This document shows, piece by piece, positions 41,829 to 50,715 of a DNA stretch of 64,000 bases. Numbering within the stretch: position 1 is the first letter of the stretch; every line of letters begins with the position of its first letter. A program made the translations under genes and the position numbers. This DNA is from Amycolatopsis bullii. GTDB taxonomy: Bacteria > Actinomycetota > Actinomycetes > Mycobacteriales > Pseudonocardiaceae. The stretch lies in assembly GCF_014654205.1 (NCBI RefSeq), contig NZ_BNAW01000002.1, positions 186,001-250,000 of the forward strand. Direction: 5' to 3'. Under the pieces are notes generated by a model that was not told the origin of the DNA, ran no database searches, and worked only from the letters and a program-made list of their open reading frames with translations.

Positions 41829-42770
41829 ATGAGCGAAAACGACAGCTTCGACGTACTGGTGGTGGGTGGCGGCGCCGCGGGACTCAGCGCCGCCCTGATG
41901 CTGGGCCGGGCGCGGCGGCGCGTCGCGGTCGTCGACTCCCGCGCCCCGCGCAACGCGCCGGCGGCCCACATGCACGGCTTCCTCTCCCGCGACGGCCTGC
42001 CGCCGGCCGAACTCCTCGCCCTCGGCCGCGCGGAACTCCGCGGCTACGGCGTGGAACTCCTCGAAGACCGGGTGACCCGGCTCGACCACGGCTTGACGGC
42101 CGAGCTGGCGAGCGGCCGGCACCTGACCGCCCGGCGCGTCCTGGTCGCCACCGGCGTCCACGACGACCTGCCCGACATCCCGGGCCTGCGGGAGAGCTGG
42201 GGCACCGACGCGGTGACCTGCCCCTACTGCCACGGCTACGAAGTCCGCGACCAGCCGCTCGGCGTGCTCGGCACCGAACCCGCGAGCGTCGAGCACGCGC
42301 TGCTGGTCCGCCAGTGGTCGCCGGACGTCGTGTACTTCGCCCACACCACGCAGGTGTCCGAAGAGGACCGCGAACGGCTCGACGCGCGCGGGATCCGCGT
42401 GGCCGAGGGCGTCGTGACCGGCATCCGGCGCGAAGACGGCCACCTCACCGGTGTCGAGCTCGGGGCCCGGTTCGTGCCGCGGGCGGCGCTGTTCCTCCGC
42501 ACCCGGACCGTCCCGCACGACGAGCTGCTGCGCGGCCTCGGGTACGTCGAAGGCGACGTCGACCCGTCCGGGAAGACCGGCGTGCCGGGCGTGTGGGCCG
42601 CGGGGAACGTCGTCGACGCGCGGGCGACCGTGATCATCGCCGCAGCCCAGGGCGCGGCCGCCGCCGGGGCGCTGAACCACGACCTCGTCACCGAGGACGT
42701 CGAGCGGGCCATCGGCGCGTTCGCCGGCTTCTCCCCCGCCGCGGAACGCACGGCGGCCGGGGCGCGCTAG
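41829..42770 (+). CDS. NAD(P)/FAD-dependent oxidoreductase, thioredoxin-reductase-like
   Basis: 313 residues. FAD motif VVGGGAAGLSAALMLGRA (11-28), ATGVHDDLP, redox pair CPYCHGYE (C at about 133 and 136), and FAD-contacting VPGVWAAGNVVDAR near 260. The NADPH-domain nucleotide loop of true thioredoxin reductase is weak (LGTEPASVEHALL), so it may be a thiol oxidase or ferredoxin/bacilliredoxin-type reductase. No thioredoxin gene is adjacent. Controlled, by context, by the divergent XRE-cupin protein. Confidence 0.87.
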   Translation: MSENDSFDVLVVGGGAAGLSAALMLGRARRRVAVVDSRAPRNAPAAHMHGFLSRDGLPPAELLALGRAELRGYGVELLEDRVTRLDHGLTAELASGRHLTARRVLVATGVHDDLPDIPGLRESWGTDAVTCPYCHGYEVRDQPLGVLGTEPASVEHALLVRQWSPDVVYFAHTTQVSEEDRERLDARGIRVAEGVVTGIRREDGHLTGVELGARFVPRAALFLRTRTVPHDELLRGLGYVEGDVDPSGKTGVPGVWAAGNVVDARATVIIAAAQGAAAAGALNHDLVTEDVERAIGAFAGFSPAAERTAAGAR

Positions 42771-42802
42771 CCCGGAGCGCCCCGGCGTGCCAGGCTCGGC
42801 GG

Positions 42803-43258
42803 ATGCGTCCGACGCTGTACGAATTCGCCGGCGGCGACCCCGCGTTCCGCGCGCTGGCCGCCGCTCACCACGAGCGCTGCCTGGCCGACCCGGAGCTGAA
42901 CCACCCGTTCTCCCACCCCGGGCAGCACCCGCAGCACGTCGAGCGGCTCGCCTGGTACTGGGCCGAGGTGCTGGGCGACCCGCCGCGGTTCTCGCGCGAG
43001 TGCAGCGACCACTCGGCGATGCTCCGGATGCACGCCGGCAACGGCGACATGAGCGACCTCGGCCGCCGGTTCGTGGCCTGCTTCGTGCAGGCCGCGGACG
43101 ACGCCGGCCTGCCAGCCGACCCGGAGTTCCGCGCCGCGCTGCGGTCCTACATGGAGTGGGCGGTGGCCGAAGTGCTCACCTACCCCGGCCCGCCCGCCGC
43201 GGTCCCCGCGGGGCTCGCCGTGCCCCGCTGGTCGTGGAGCGGGTTGCAGCCGCTGTAA
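42803..43258 (+). CDS. Group II truncated haemoglobin
   Basis: 151 residues, truncated-globin length. RLAWYWAEVLGDPPRFS matches the E-helix region and MLRMHAGNGDMSDLGRRF has the probable proximal heme His (RMH). A Trp-rich C-terminal extension (PRWSWSGLQPL) follows. It likely binds O2 or NO and protects against nitrosative or oxidative stress. No ribosome site is present; CAGGCT ends 6 bases before the ATG, so the start may be leaderless. It follows the flavin reductase by 32 bases. Confidence 0.87.
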   Translation: MRPTLYEFAGGDPAFRALAAAHHERCLADPELNHPFSHPGQHPQHVERLAWYWAEVLGDPPRFSRECSDHSAMLRMHAGNGDMSDLGRRFVACFVQAADDAGLPADPEFRAALRSYMEWAVAEVLTYPGPPAAVPAGLAVPRWSWSGLQPL

Positions 43259-43265
43259 CGACGAG

Positions 43266-43298
43266 GCCGGTCGCCGCGTCTTGCAGGCGACGACCGGC
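43266..43298 (+). terminator. Imperfect hairpin after the haemoglobin gene
   Basis: GCCGGTCGC (43266-43274) pairs with GCGACGACCGGC (43287-43298), leaving a two-base bulge. It starts 8 bases after the stop codon. No T-run. Confidence 0.5.
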
Positions 43299-43316
43299 TG
43301 TGGAGGTCCGTCGCCA

Positions 43317-43359
43317 GAGCCGGTCCGGACGGGTTCCCCCCACCCGCCCGGACCGGCTC
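43317..43359. terminator. Long 18-bp hairpin
   Basis: An 18-base arm at 43317-43334 (GAGCCGGTCCGGACGGGT) matches the reverse complement of 43342-43359 at 17 of 18 positions; the loop is TCCCCCC. With the hairpin at 43266 it makes a tandem pair isolating the next gene. Confidence 0.6.
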
Positions 43360-43417
43360 GTGCTCGACGTCCGATATCCGCTGGCGCCGCCTCGGCCGGT
43401 CCCGACAGACTCGCGCC

Positions 43418-43993
43418 ATGCTCCTCGATCGTTACCTGCTCGCCTCCCGTGGCTTCGAGCACCACCTGCGCGCGGTGCCGCCGGACGGCTGGACCGCGCC
43501 GACGCCGTGCTCCGAATGGGACGTCCGGGCGCTGGTCAACCACATGACCCGCGGCAACCTCAACTACGTCGGCATGCTGCGCGGGGTCACCCGGGAGGAG
43601 TTCCTGGCCCGGCGGGACGAAGACGCGCTCGGGGACGACCCCGTCACCGCGTTCACCGGTTCGGTCCGGGCCTGCGCGGCCGCCTTCACCGAAGGAGGCG
43701 CCCTGGACCGCGTGGTCGACTACCCGTTCGGCAAGCTCACCGGGCGGCAGGCGCTGGCCGTGCGGACGGCGGACAGCACCGTGCACACCTGGGACCTCGC
43801 CCGCGCGCTCGGCGCCGACGAGACGCTCGACCCGGGCCTGGTCGCGTGGCTCGACGAGGACTACGACACGATCTTCGCCGGGCTGGCCCTGAGCCCGCGG
43901 TTCTTCGCCGAGCCGCCGCCGGCGGAGCCCGGCGCGTCCCGCCAGGACCGGCTGCTCACGCGGTTCGGCCGCGATCCGCGCCGAGCCGGCTGA
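43418..43993 (+). CDS. TIGR03086 family metal-binding protein (DinB-like)
   Basis: 191 residues. The four-helix DinB/maleylpyruvate-isomerase-like fold is recognised from PCSEWDVRALVNHMTRGNLN (His metal ligand) and DSTVHTWDLARALG (second and third ligands, HxWDL). Family members bind zinc or nickel and may be thiol-dependent transferases using mycothiol. The 3' end overlaps the convergent Sir2 gene by 38 bases. CAGACT lies 6 bases before the ATG and there is no ribosome site. Confidence 0.85.
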   Translation: MLLDRYLLASRGFEHHLRAVPPDGWTAPTPCSEWDVRALVNHMTRGNLNYVGMLRGVTREEFLARRDEDALGDDPVTAFTGSVRACAAAFTEGGALDRVVDYPFGKLTGRQALAVRTADSTVHTWDLARALGADETLDPGLVAWLDEDYDTIFAGLALSPRFFAEPPPAEPGASRQDRLLTRFGRDPRRAG

Positions 43994-44849
43994 CCAGTTC
44001 GGTCAGCGCGGGCCCCAGCGGCCGGTCGACCCGCACCGCGGCGTAGCGGTCGCCGCGGGTTTCCCCGCGGTTGACGATCACCACCGGTTTGCCCGCCTTC
44101 GCCGCGTGGCGGACGAACCGGAGCCCGGACATCACGGTCAGGGACGAGCCGAGCACCAGCAGCGCCTCGGCGTCGTCGACCAGCCGGTAGCACTGCTCGA
44201 CCCGCGGCCGCGGCACGTTCTCGCCGAAGAACACGACGTCCGGTTTGAGGACGCCTTCGCAGGTCTCGCACGGCACCGTCCGGAAGCCGCGCACGACGTC
44301 GGCGGGCAGCTCGACGTCGCCGTCCGGGTTGATCCGGGTGGCCGCGCCGGTGAAGCCGGGGTTGGCCGCCCGCAGCCGGCGGTCGAGCTCCGCGCGCGGG
44401 CTGGTGCGGCGGCAGTCCAGGCAGACGACGCGGTCCAGGCTGCCGTGCAGTTCGACGGCGTCCGTCGTGCCGGCCGCCTGGTGCAGGCCGTCGACGTTCT
44501 GCGTGATGACTCCGCGGACGTACCCGCCGTCGCGCAGGGCGGTCACCGCGCGGTGGCCGTCGTTGGGATCGGCGCGGGCGATCGTGCGCCAGCCGAGGTG
44601 GCTGCGCGCCCAGTACCGCTGCCGCCCTTCGGCGCTGCTGACGAACTCGTCGTAGGTCATCGGCGTGTGCCGGCGCAGGCTGCCGCTTTCGCCGCGGTAG
44701 TCGGGGATCCCGGATTCGGTGGACAACCCGGCCCCGCTGAGCACGGCGACACGGCCGCGCGCGACGACACCGGTCAGCTCGTCGAGGCTGGACGTCCGCG
44801 GCAGCGGCGCGTCCGCCGACGTCCAGGAGAGGGTGGGCCGGGTCCGCAC
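43956..44849 (-). CDS. NAD-dependent protein deacylase, Sir2 family
   Basis: 297 residues. GAGLSTESGIPDYRG (about 39-53) is the NAD-binding motif, TQNVDGLHQAAG (about 118-129) and ELHGS contain catalytic Gln, Asn, Asp and His. Zinc cysteines are VCLDCRR and CETCEGVLKPDVVFFGE. All key residues are present, so it is a working sirtuin. GTG at 44849. It lies 26 bases after the DUF3800-like gene in the same direction, and the two are probably co-transcribed. Confidence 0.9.
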   Translation of the reverse strand: MRTRPTLSWTSADAPLPRTSSLDELTGVVARGRVAVLSGAGLSTESGIPDYRGESGSLRRHTPMTYDEFVSSAEGRQRYWARSHLGWRTIARADPNDGHRAVTALRDGGYVRGVITQNVDGLHQAAGTTDAVELHGSLDRVVCLDCRRTSPRAELDRRLRAANPGFTGAATRINPDGDVELPADVVRGFRTVPCETCEGVLKPDVVFFGENVPRPRVEQCYRLVDDAEALLVLGSSLTVMSGLRFVRHAAKAGKPVVIVNRGETRGDRYAAVRVDRPLGPALTELVSRLGADRGRTA

Positions 44850-44875
44850 CAGGCCAGGGTACGTGGCCGGAGCCG

Positions 44876-45823
44876 TCAGCCGCCGTCCCGCTCGAGGCCG
44901 GGCAGCAGCGAACCCGTCCCGTCCCACACGGAACCCGCGTCGACGAACACCCTCAGCAGCGACGTCAGCCGCGGGTCGCCGTGGCCGTTCAGGTCGTCGG
45001 AGGCGATCCGGCGCGCCACGCCGGCCAGGAAGTCGGCGATCTGGACCCGCGCGTCGGCCCGGGAGTCGACGAAACGCACATCCGCCAGACGGGGGCCGAG
45101 CGTCGCCTTGAGCTGCAGCACGCGCTCGGGCGTCAGGGCCAGTTGCTCGTCGTGCACCAGGGCGACCGGGGTGCCGCCGTCGCTGAAGTGCCGCACGGTG
45201 TGGAGCACCGCGGGTACCAGCGGGTCCAGCACCGGCACCAGCCCCGGATCGCCCGCCAGCCGGGCCCGGTAGGCGGCCACCCGCTCGGCGCCGCCGCGGA
45301 ACCGGCCCACGATCTCGGCGGCTTCGCCGGGAATCCGGGCCAGCTCCTCGACCAGCGCAAAGAATTCCGGCGGCGACGTCGTGACGCCACGACGCGGCTT
45401 CAGCCGCAGCACGCTCGTGAACGCGGTCAGGAAGAACTGCCAGCGGGCGGCGCCGAACGCGGCCGGGCCGGTGCGGTGGAGGGTGCGCGCCATCGCGTCC
45501 GTGCCCTGCTCGGCCAGCAGCGAGACCGCCGCGCGCACGGCGAAGAACGTCTTGCCGGTCAGGTGCACGTGCCCGCGGCCGTCGAGCGGGCCGTCCGGGG
45601 CGAGCAGCCATTCGAGCACCGCGCGGTGCTTGGCGCGCAGCAGGTGGTTGGCCTTGTACTCCTCGGCGGGCGAGCCGATGCGGGCGCGGATCTCCCGCAC
45701 GCACGCGGTGGCCTCGGGCCAGGACATCCGGACGCCGGCGTGGGCGAAGACGTCGGTCTCGCCGCCGAGCAGGTTCTCGCCCTCCGAGCCCGACTCGTCG
45801 CAGGCGATCTCGACCGGGCGCAC
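44876..45823 (-). CDS. DUF3800-like protein (RNase H-like fold, putative)
   Basis: 315 residues. The N-terminal EIACDESGSEG (Asp9, Glu10) and the C-terminal SRADARVQIADFLAGVARR (about 268-286) are the two conserved ends of DUF3800, a family thought to be RNase H-like and possibly nucleolytic. GTG at 45823. The gene is upstream of the Sir2 gene. A DUF3800 next to a sirtuin is intriguing because both families occur in phage-defence loci, but this Sir2 is the ordinary zinc-type deacylase, so a defence role is speculative. Confidence 0.65.
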   Translation of the reverse strand: MRPVEIACDESGSEGENLLGGETDVFAHAGVRMSWPEATACVREIRARIGSPAEEYKANHLLRAKHRAVLEWLLAPDGPLDGRGHVHLTGKTFFAVRAAVSLLAEQGTDAMARTLHRTGPAAFGAARWQFFLTAFTSVLRLKPRRGVTTSPPEFFALVEELARIPGEAAEIVGRFRGGAERVAAYRARLAGDPGLVPVLDPLVPAVLHTVRHFSDGGTPVALVHDEQLALTPERVLQLKATLGPRLADVRFVDSRADARVQIADFLAGVARRIASDDLNGHGDPRLTSLLRVFVDAGSVWDGTGSLLPGLERDGG

Positions 45824-45913
45824 CCGCCCGATCGTGCCAGAGGGGCCCGGCGAGGGGCGACCGGATTACCCCAGGTGATCTTGCCACCGGATGAATCGTG
45901 GTTGACTGGCCGC

Positions 45914-46936
45914 ATGCTGCCCTGGGACGGCGAACTCGCCGGCCGGCTCGACCGGCACACCGTGACTTCCACGCTGCTGCGCGGCAACCCGCTCGGCGAC
46001 CCGCATGAACGGCCGCTGTGGGTGTACGTCCCCCCGGGCTACGACGACGGCGACGAGCGCTACCCGGCGGTGTACGTCATCCAGGGCTACACCGGCCACC
46101 TGACGATGTGGGCCAACCGGACCCCGTTCCGGCAGCCGTTCGTGGAGACCGCCGACGCCGTCTTCGCCGCCGGCGCGCCGGGCTGCGTCGTCGTGTACGT
46201 CGACGCGTGGACCGCTTACGGGGGCTCGCAGTTCGTCGATTCGCCGGGCACCGGCCGGTACCACTCCTACCTGTGCGACGAGATCGTGCCGTGGGTCGAC
46301 GAGCACTACCGCACCCTGCCCGACCGCGCGTCCCGGGCGATCGCGGGCAAGTCGTCCGGCGGCTTCGGTGCGATGATCACCCCGATGCTGCGGCCGGACC
46401 TGTTCGGCGCGCTGGCGACGCACGCGGGCGACGCGGCGTACGAGCTGTGCTACATCCCCGACTTCGGCAAGGCGGTGCGCGCCCTGCGCCGGTACGACCA
46501 GGACATCCGGGCGTGGTGGGCGGACTTCCGGAGCCGCCCGGCGTTCACCGAGCCCGAAGACGCGACCCTGCTGATGATGCTCGGCATTTCGGCGTGCTTC
46601 TCCGCGAGGGACGACGGGACGCCGGAGCTGCCGTTCGACCCGCTGACCGGCGCCCTGCGGCCGGAGCAGTGGCAGCGCTGGCTGGACTGGGACCCGGTCC
46701 GGATGGTGGCGGGCCACGCGGAGGCGGTCCGCTCCCTGCGCGCGGTGTGGATCGACGCGGGCACCAGCGACGAGTACTTCCTCGACATCGGCGCGGAGGC
46801 GTTCCGGGCGGAGGTGGACCGCGCGGGCCTGCCGGACGACCGCGTCCACTTCGAGCTGTTCGACGCCGGCCACGGCGGGATCGACTACCGGTACCCGCTC
46901 TCTCTGGCCTGGCTGGCGCAGCGGCTGGCCCGCTGA
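45914..46936 (+). CDS. Alpha/beta-hydrolase esterase (esterase D-like)
   Basis: 340 residues of the PF00756-like fold. The nucleophile elbow AGKSSGGFGAM lies near residue 145, an acidic residue follows in WIDAGTSDEYFLD, and the catalytic His is in DAGHGGIDYRYP near the C-terminus. No signal peptide, so it is probably cytoplasmic. The ATG at 45914 gives MLPWDGELAGRLD. Its stop overlaps the next start (TGATG). Confidence 0.85.
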   Translation: MLPWDGELAGRLDRHTVTSTLLRGNPLGDPHERPLWVYVPPGYDDGDERYPAVYVIQGYTGHLTMWANRTPFRQPFVETADAVFAAGAPGCVVVYVDAWTAYGGSQFVDSPGTGRYHSYLCDEIVPWVDEHYRTLPDRASRAIAGKSSGGFGAMITPMLRPDLFGALATHAGDAAYELCYIPDFGKAVRALRRYDQDIRAWWADFRSRPAFTEPEDATLLMMLGISACFSARDDGTPELPFDPLTGALRPEQWQRWLDWDPVRMVAGHAEAVRSLRAVWIDAGTSDEYFLDIGAEAFRAEVDRAGLPDDRVHFELFDAGHGGIDYRYPLSLAWLAQRLAR

Positions 46937-47802
46937 TGGTCACCGAAACGGACCTGGCGCTGCCCGGCGGGCGCACCCTGCACCTCTACGACACCGGCGG
47001 CCCCGCGCGGCTCACCGTTTTCTGGCACCACGGGACGCCCAACACCGGGGCGCCGCCCGGGCCGTTGCTGCCGCTCGCCGAGGAGCTCGGCGTCCGGTTC
47101 GTGTCCTTCGACCGGCCCGGCTACCGCACCTCGACGCCGGTGCCGGGCCGGACCGTCGGGATCGCCGCGGAGTGCGTCGCCGCCGTTGCCGATGCGCTGG
47201 GGATCGGCGAGTTCGCCCTGATGGGGCACTCCGGCGGGAGTTCGCACGCCTTGGCCTGCGCCGCCCTGCTGCCGGAGCGGGTACTCGCCGTGGCGAGCCT
47301 GGCCGCCGTCGCGCCCTTCGATGCCGCCGGGCTCGACTGGTTCGGGGGCATGGCCGCCGCGAGTGCCGGCTCGCTGCGGGCCGCCAGCGAAGGCCGGGTC
47401 GCCAAGGAAGCCCACGAAGCCGCCGCCGAGTTCGATCCGGACGTCTTCACCGCCGCCGACATGGCCGCCCTCACCGGGTCGTGGTCGTGGCTGGACGAGG
47501 TCGTCCGCGCGGCGCTCGCGGACGGGCCCGGCGGGCTGATCGACGACGACCTGGCCTACGTCACGCCGTGGGGCGGCGATCCCGCGCGGATCACCGCGCC
47601 CGTCCTGCTCCTGCACGGCGAGCAGGACCGGATGGTCCCCGCCGCGCACAGCGCGTGGCTCGCCGGGCGGTGCCCCCACTCGGAGTACCGGCCCGTGCCC
47701 GGCGAGGGCCACCTGTCGGTGCTGCACCACGCCGCCGAGGCGCTCACCTGGCTCGCCGATCAGGGCAGCAGGGCCAGCGAAGCGACCACCGGCGCCAGGT
47801 AG
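46936..47802 (+). CDS. Alpha/beta-hydrolase
   Basis: 288 residues. Oxyanion-hole HHGTPNTGAP near residue 31, nucleophile MGHSGGSSHAL near 97, acid in LLHGEQDRMVPA and His in GEGHLSVLHHA. The HGTPNTG variant and fold resemble epoxide-hydrolase/haloperoxidase relatives. It is translationally coupled to the preceding esterase. The 3' end overlaps the convergent DoxX gene by 43 bases. The substrate is unknown. Confidence 0.87.
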   Translation: MVTETDLALPGGRTLHLYDTGGPARLTVFWHHGTPNTGAPPGPLLPLAEELGVRFVSFDRPGYRTSTPVPGRTVGIAAECVAAVADALGIGEFALMGHSGGSSHALACAALLPERVLAVASLAAVAPFDAAGLDWFGGMAAASAGSLRAASEGRVAKEAHEAAAEFDPDVFTAADMAALTGSWSWLDEVVRAALADGPGGLIDDDLAYVTPWGGDPARITAPVLLLHGEQDRMVPAAHSAWLAGRCPHSEYRPVPGEGHLSVLHHAAEALTWLADQGSRASEATTGAR

Positions 47803-48101
47803 AGCACCGGGAACGGCAGGTGCGCGTACGACCGGGCCCGGGCCACGGTGATCAGCGCGCCGGTGAAGTACAGCACCAGGCCGATCGCCGCCGCGATCCC
47901 GATCGGCGTCCAGAAGAGCCCGGCGAGCAGTCCCGCCGCGCCGGCCGCCTTGGCCGTGCCGAGCAGGTTCCACCACGACCGGGGCACGCCGTACTCGGTG
48001 ATCGGCTCGACGACCCACTTCGCGCGGGCGAACATCGAGACGGCCGAAAAACCGACCCAGGCCGCGGCGGCGACGGTGACGATCAGGTACGCGGTGTGCA
48101 T
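47760..48101 (-). CDS. DoxX family membrane protein
   Basis: 113 residues with four hydrophobic segments (YLIVTVAAAAWVGFSAVSMF, LLGTAKAAGAAGLLAGLFW, IGIAAAIGLVLYFTGALI, FPVLYLAPVVASLALLP). It matches small DoxX-like proteins of actinobacteria. DoxX relatives contribute to membrane redox or detergent stress functions but the role of this subgroup is not known. Confidence 0.82.
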   Translation of the reverse strand: MHTAYLIVTVAAAAWVGFSAVSMFARAKWVVEPITEYGVPRSWWNLLGTAKAAGAAGLLAGLFWTPIGIAAAIGLVLYFTGALITVARARSYAHLPFPVLYLAPVVASLALLP

Positions 48102-48276
48102 CGGAACTCCTCGGGGTTCGCGGCCCCGGGGGGTCGGGGTCCGTCACCCCCACGACTCCGCGGTCCGGGCCGATGTGACAGCCCGGCACGTGACGGCCGT
48201 CACGGCTTCCCGAAGTACGCCACGACCATCCCGGTGCTCCGAGCCCACGCGACCGGGGACCGTCCATTGTGGAGGG

Positions 48277-48696
48277 TCAGCGGGTCGGCAGCAGCGGGAG
48301 CAGCTCCTGGTGACGGCCGGCCCGGCGCAGCACGGGTGAGCCCGGCCGGTCCGGTTCCCGCGCGCCGGCCCGCAGCGCGGTCAGGAAGCGCACCACCGCG
48401 TGCGGTGGCGGCAGGATGTCCGCGCCGCCGAGGTAGGACAGCACGATCATCTCCTCGCCGCACGCCGCCTCGACGGCGACCGCCCAGCCGTGCACCTCGT
48501 CCCAGAGCAGCGCCACGTCGCGGTCGGGGAACCGGCGCAGCCGCCAGTCCACCGCCAGGTACGCCGACACCGGGACGTCGACGTCCACGGTGCAGGATTC
48601 CAGGCCGAAGCCGAGCGCGCGCGCCACCTCGCCGAGATACGCGCGCAGCCCGCGCTGGAACCAGAATTCGAGATCGGTGTCGATCAGGCCGGACAC
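48277..48696 (-). CDS. DUF6292 family protein
   Basis: 139 residues from GTG 48696, which is supported by GAAAGGAAAC just upstream; longer starts reach unrelated sequence. LEFWFQRGLRAYLGEVARAL opens the domain and LAVDWRLRRFPDRDVALLWD and GWAVAVEAACGEEMIVLSYL complete it. These actinobacterial proteins are cytoplasmic and of unknown function, often in accessory regions. It is alone and its neighbours give no further clue. Confidence 0.75.
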   Translation of the reverse strand: MSGLIDTDLEFWFQRGLRAYLGEVARALGFGLESCTVDVDVPVSAYLAVDWRLRRFPDRDVALLWDEVHGWAVAVEAACGEEMIVLSYLGGADILPPPHAVVRFLTALRAGAREPDRPGSPVLRRAGRHQELLPLLPTR

Positions 48697-48969
48697 CCGT
48701 TTCCTTTCGCCACGTTCGACAAGACCGGCAACGGCCGCCATATCATTGTCTTTCACCGCCGCGACGGCTGTCGCGGTTCGTGCGCCACCGTACCGATTTC
48801 GCGCAGTTCGGCCCACCGCCGGACATCGCAATCCCCTGCCGTGCAGCGACACGCCCGTCTGCACGTGCACGAATCTATTGTGGACGATCAAATCCGCAGG
48901 TGACGGCGTTTTCCCGCAATTCACCGGAATCACCCCGGCGCGGCCGGAGCGAATGGAGCTTCCCGAAGT

Positions 48970-49890
48970 TCAGCCGAACGCAGGAATCGGTACCCGGGTG
49001 CGTTCCAGATCGGCGAACAGATCTCCGAAGTCTTCGACGCGCTCCAGGACTTCGCCCGCGGTGAACCTCAGGTGCGTGACGTGCCGGCAGGCGCGGACCT
49101 CGTCCCAGGTGACCGGCGTCGACACCGTCGGCTCGTCGCGCCCCCGCAGCGAGTACGGCGCCACGGTGGTCTTGAACGGGTTGTTCTGGCTCCAGTCGAT
49201 GAAGACCTTGCCCGGGCGCAGGTTCTTCGTCATCCGCGCCACGACGAGGTCCGGCGTCTCCGCGGCGAGCCGCTCGGCCAGCGCCTTGGCGTACCGCGAC
49301 GGCTCGCCGCCGTCCGTCGTCACGACGCCGGCGTAGAGCTGCATCCCCTTGGAGCCACTGGTCTTCGCCACCGGGGTGAGCCCGTCCTCGACGAGGACGT
49401 CGTGCAGCCGTTCGGCGACCCGGCTGCAGTCGACCACCGACGCGCCGGGCCCCGGATCGAGGTCGAACACCAGCCGGTCCGGGGTGCCGCGCTCGTCGCC
49501 GGGTCCGACCGTCCACTGGTGGACGTGCAGTTCGAGGGCCGCGAGGTTGGCCGCCCACACGAGCTCGGGCAGGTCGTTGATCAGCGGGTACGCGACGATC
49601 TCGGGGTCCTTGCCGCGGCCGCCGACGGTCAGGCGCGCGGTCCGGACCCAGTCCGGGGCGTGCCGGGAGACGTCCTTTTCGAAGAACGAACCGCCGGCGA
49701 CGCCGTCGGGGAACCGCACGAACGTCATCGCCCGGTCGCGGATGTGCGGCAGCAGCACCGGCGCGATCCGCGTGTAGTAGTCGAGCACCTCGCCCTTGGT
49801 GAAACCGTGCCGGGGGTAGAGCACCTTCTCGAGGTTCGAGAGGGTCAGCTGCCGCTCGCCGACCCGCACCGTGATCCTGCTCCCCGCCAC
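48970..49890 (-). CDS. LigD-like polymerase domain protein
   Basis: 306 residues forming a stand-alone LigD polymerase (primase-like) domain. Motif LVFDLDPGPG (about 160-169) has the catalytic Asp pair; KTSGSKGMQLYAG (about 194) and ARMTKNLRPGKVFIDWSQNN (about 240) are the later motifs. It fills or extends ends in non-homologous end joining. No ligase or phosphoesterase domain, and no ku gene in the window. The closely following GAF/ANTAR gene runs in the same direction with a 9-base gap. Confidence 0.88.
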   Translation of the reverse strand: MAGSRITVRVGERQLTLSNLEKVLYPRHGFTKGEVLDYYTRIAPVLLPHIRDRAMTFVRFPDGVAGGSFFEKDVSRHAPDWVRTARLTVGGRGKDPEIVAYPLINDLPELVWAANLAALELHVHQWTVGPGDERGTPDRLVFDLDPGPGASVVDCSRVAERLHDVLVEDGLTPVAKTSGSKGMQLYAGVVTTDGGEPSRYAKALAERLAAETPDLVVARMTKNLRPGKVFIDWSQNNPFKTTVAPYSLRGRDEPTVSTPVTWDEVRACRHVTHLRFTAGEVLERVEDFGDLFADLERTRVPIPAFG

Positions 49891-49899
49891 GACCTCACG

Positions 49900-50646
49900 T
49901 TACCGCGGGAAGACGTGCCCCGAGATCACCCGCTCGACGAACCGCTCCGCGACTTCGCGCAGCTTGACGTTCTCCCGCTGCGACTGCTCCACCAGCAGGG
50001 CGAAGGCGTCGTCGGCGTCGACCTGCCGGATCGCCATCAGCATGCCCTTGGCCTGGTCGATGATCGCGCGGGAGGTCAGCGCGGTCCGCAGGTGCTCGGC
50101 GGTCTCGCGGGCGTGCAGGTACCGGCGGTACACGCGCAGGATCGCCTCGACCGCGGCCGTGTAGAGCTCCAGCAGCTGCGCTCCGATTTCCGCGAAGCCG
50201 TCGTCCTGCCGTCCGTAGCAGTTGATCGCACCGGAGAACCGCTCGTCGGCCACCAGGGGCGCGGCGAGGAAGCTTCCGAAGCCGGCGTCCCGGGCGCCGC
50301 GCGCGAAGCGCGGCCACTCCTGCAGCGCGTCGGCCACCGTGGTGCGGACGATCTTGCCGCCGCGCATCGCCTCCAGGCAGGGGCCGTCGCCGATCCGGTA
50401 CTGCTCGCGGTCGAGCTCGGCCACCACCTCGCCCGTCGCGGTCGCCGTGTGCGGCACCTCCCCGGTCACCAGCGTGATCGACGCTTCGTCGACGCCCGGG
50501 ACGACGTGGCGGACCTGACGGCACACGTGCTGCAGCAGGATCCGGAAGTCGTCCTCCTCCCGCAGCACCGCGGTGAGCGCTTCCAGCGCCCCGGTGACCT
50601 CGTCGAACAGGGGCGACGCCGGGGCGGCGGGGTCCGGGCGGTCCAT
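49900..50646 (-). CDS. GAF/ANTAR domain regulator
   Basis: 248 residues. A GAF sensor domain (about 15-165, with IGDGPCLEAMRGGKIVRTTV) is followed by an ANTAR domain (LTSRAIIDQAKGMLMAIRQV, about 185-240). ANTAR domains bind nascent RNA and stop transcription termination. GGGGAGGAG precedes the ATG at 50646. GGGTAC near 50689-50684 on the minus strand could be a sigma-B-like -10. It lies just upstream of the LigD polymerase gene. Confidence 0.88.
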   Translation of the reverse strand: MDRPDPAAPASPLFDEVTGALEALTAVLREEDDFRILLQHVCRQVRHVVPGVDEASITLVTGEVPHTATATGEVVAELDREQYRIGDGPCLEAMRGGKIVRTTVADALQEWPRFARGARDAGFGSFLAAPLVADERFSGAINCYGRQDDGFAEIGAQLLELYTAAVEAILRVYRRYLHARETAEHLRTALTSRAIIDQAKGMLMAIRQVDADDAFALLVEQSQRENVKLREVAERFVERVISGHVFPR

Positions 50647-50715
50647 GGCTGCTCCTCCCCGTTCGGACGCGAAGTGTCCTCGAGTACCCATTCCGCGCCG
50701 ATCCATGTCCGCGGG

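Noticed and set aside
43956..45823. Known Sir2-type phage-defence system (NADase Sir2 with partner)
   Set aside because: The Sir2 has zinc cysteines and the standard deacylase motifs and its partner is not one of the known defence partners; reported only as an unusual pair.
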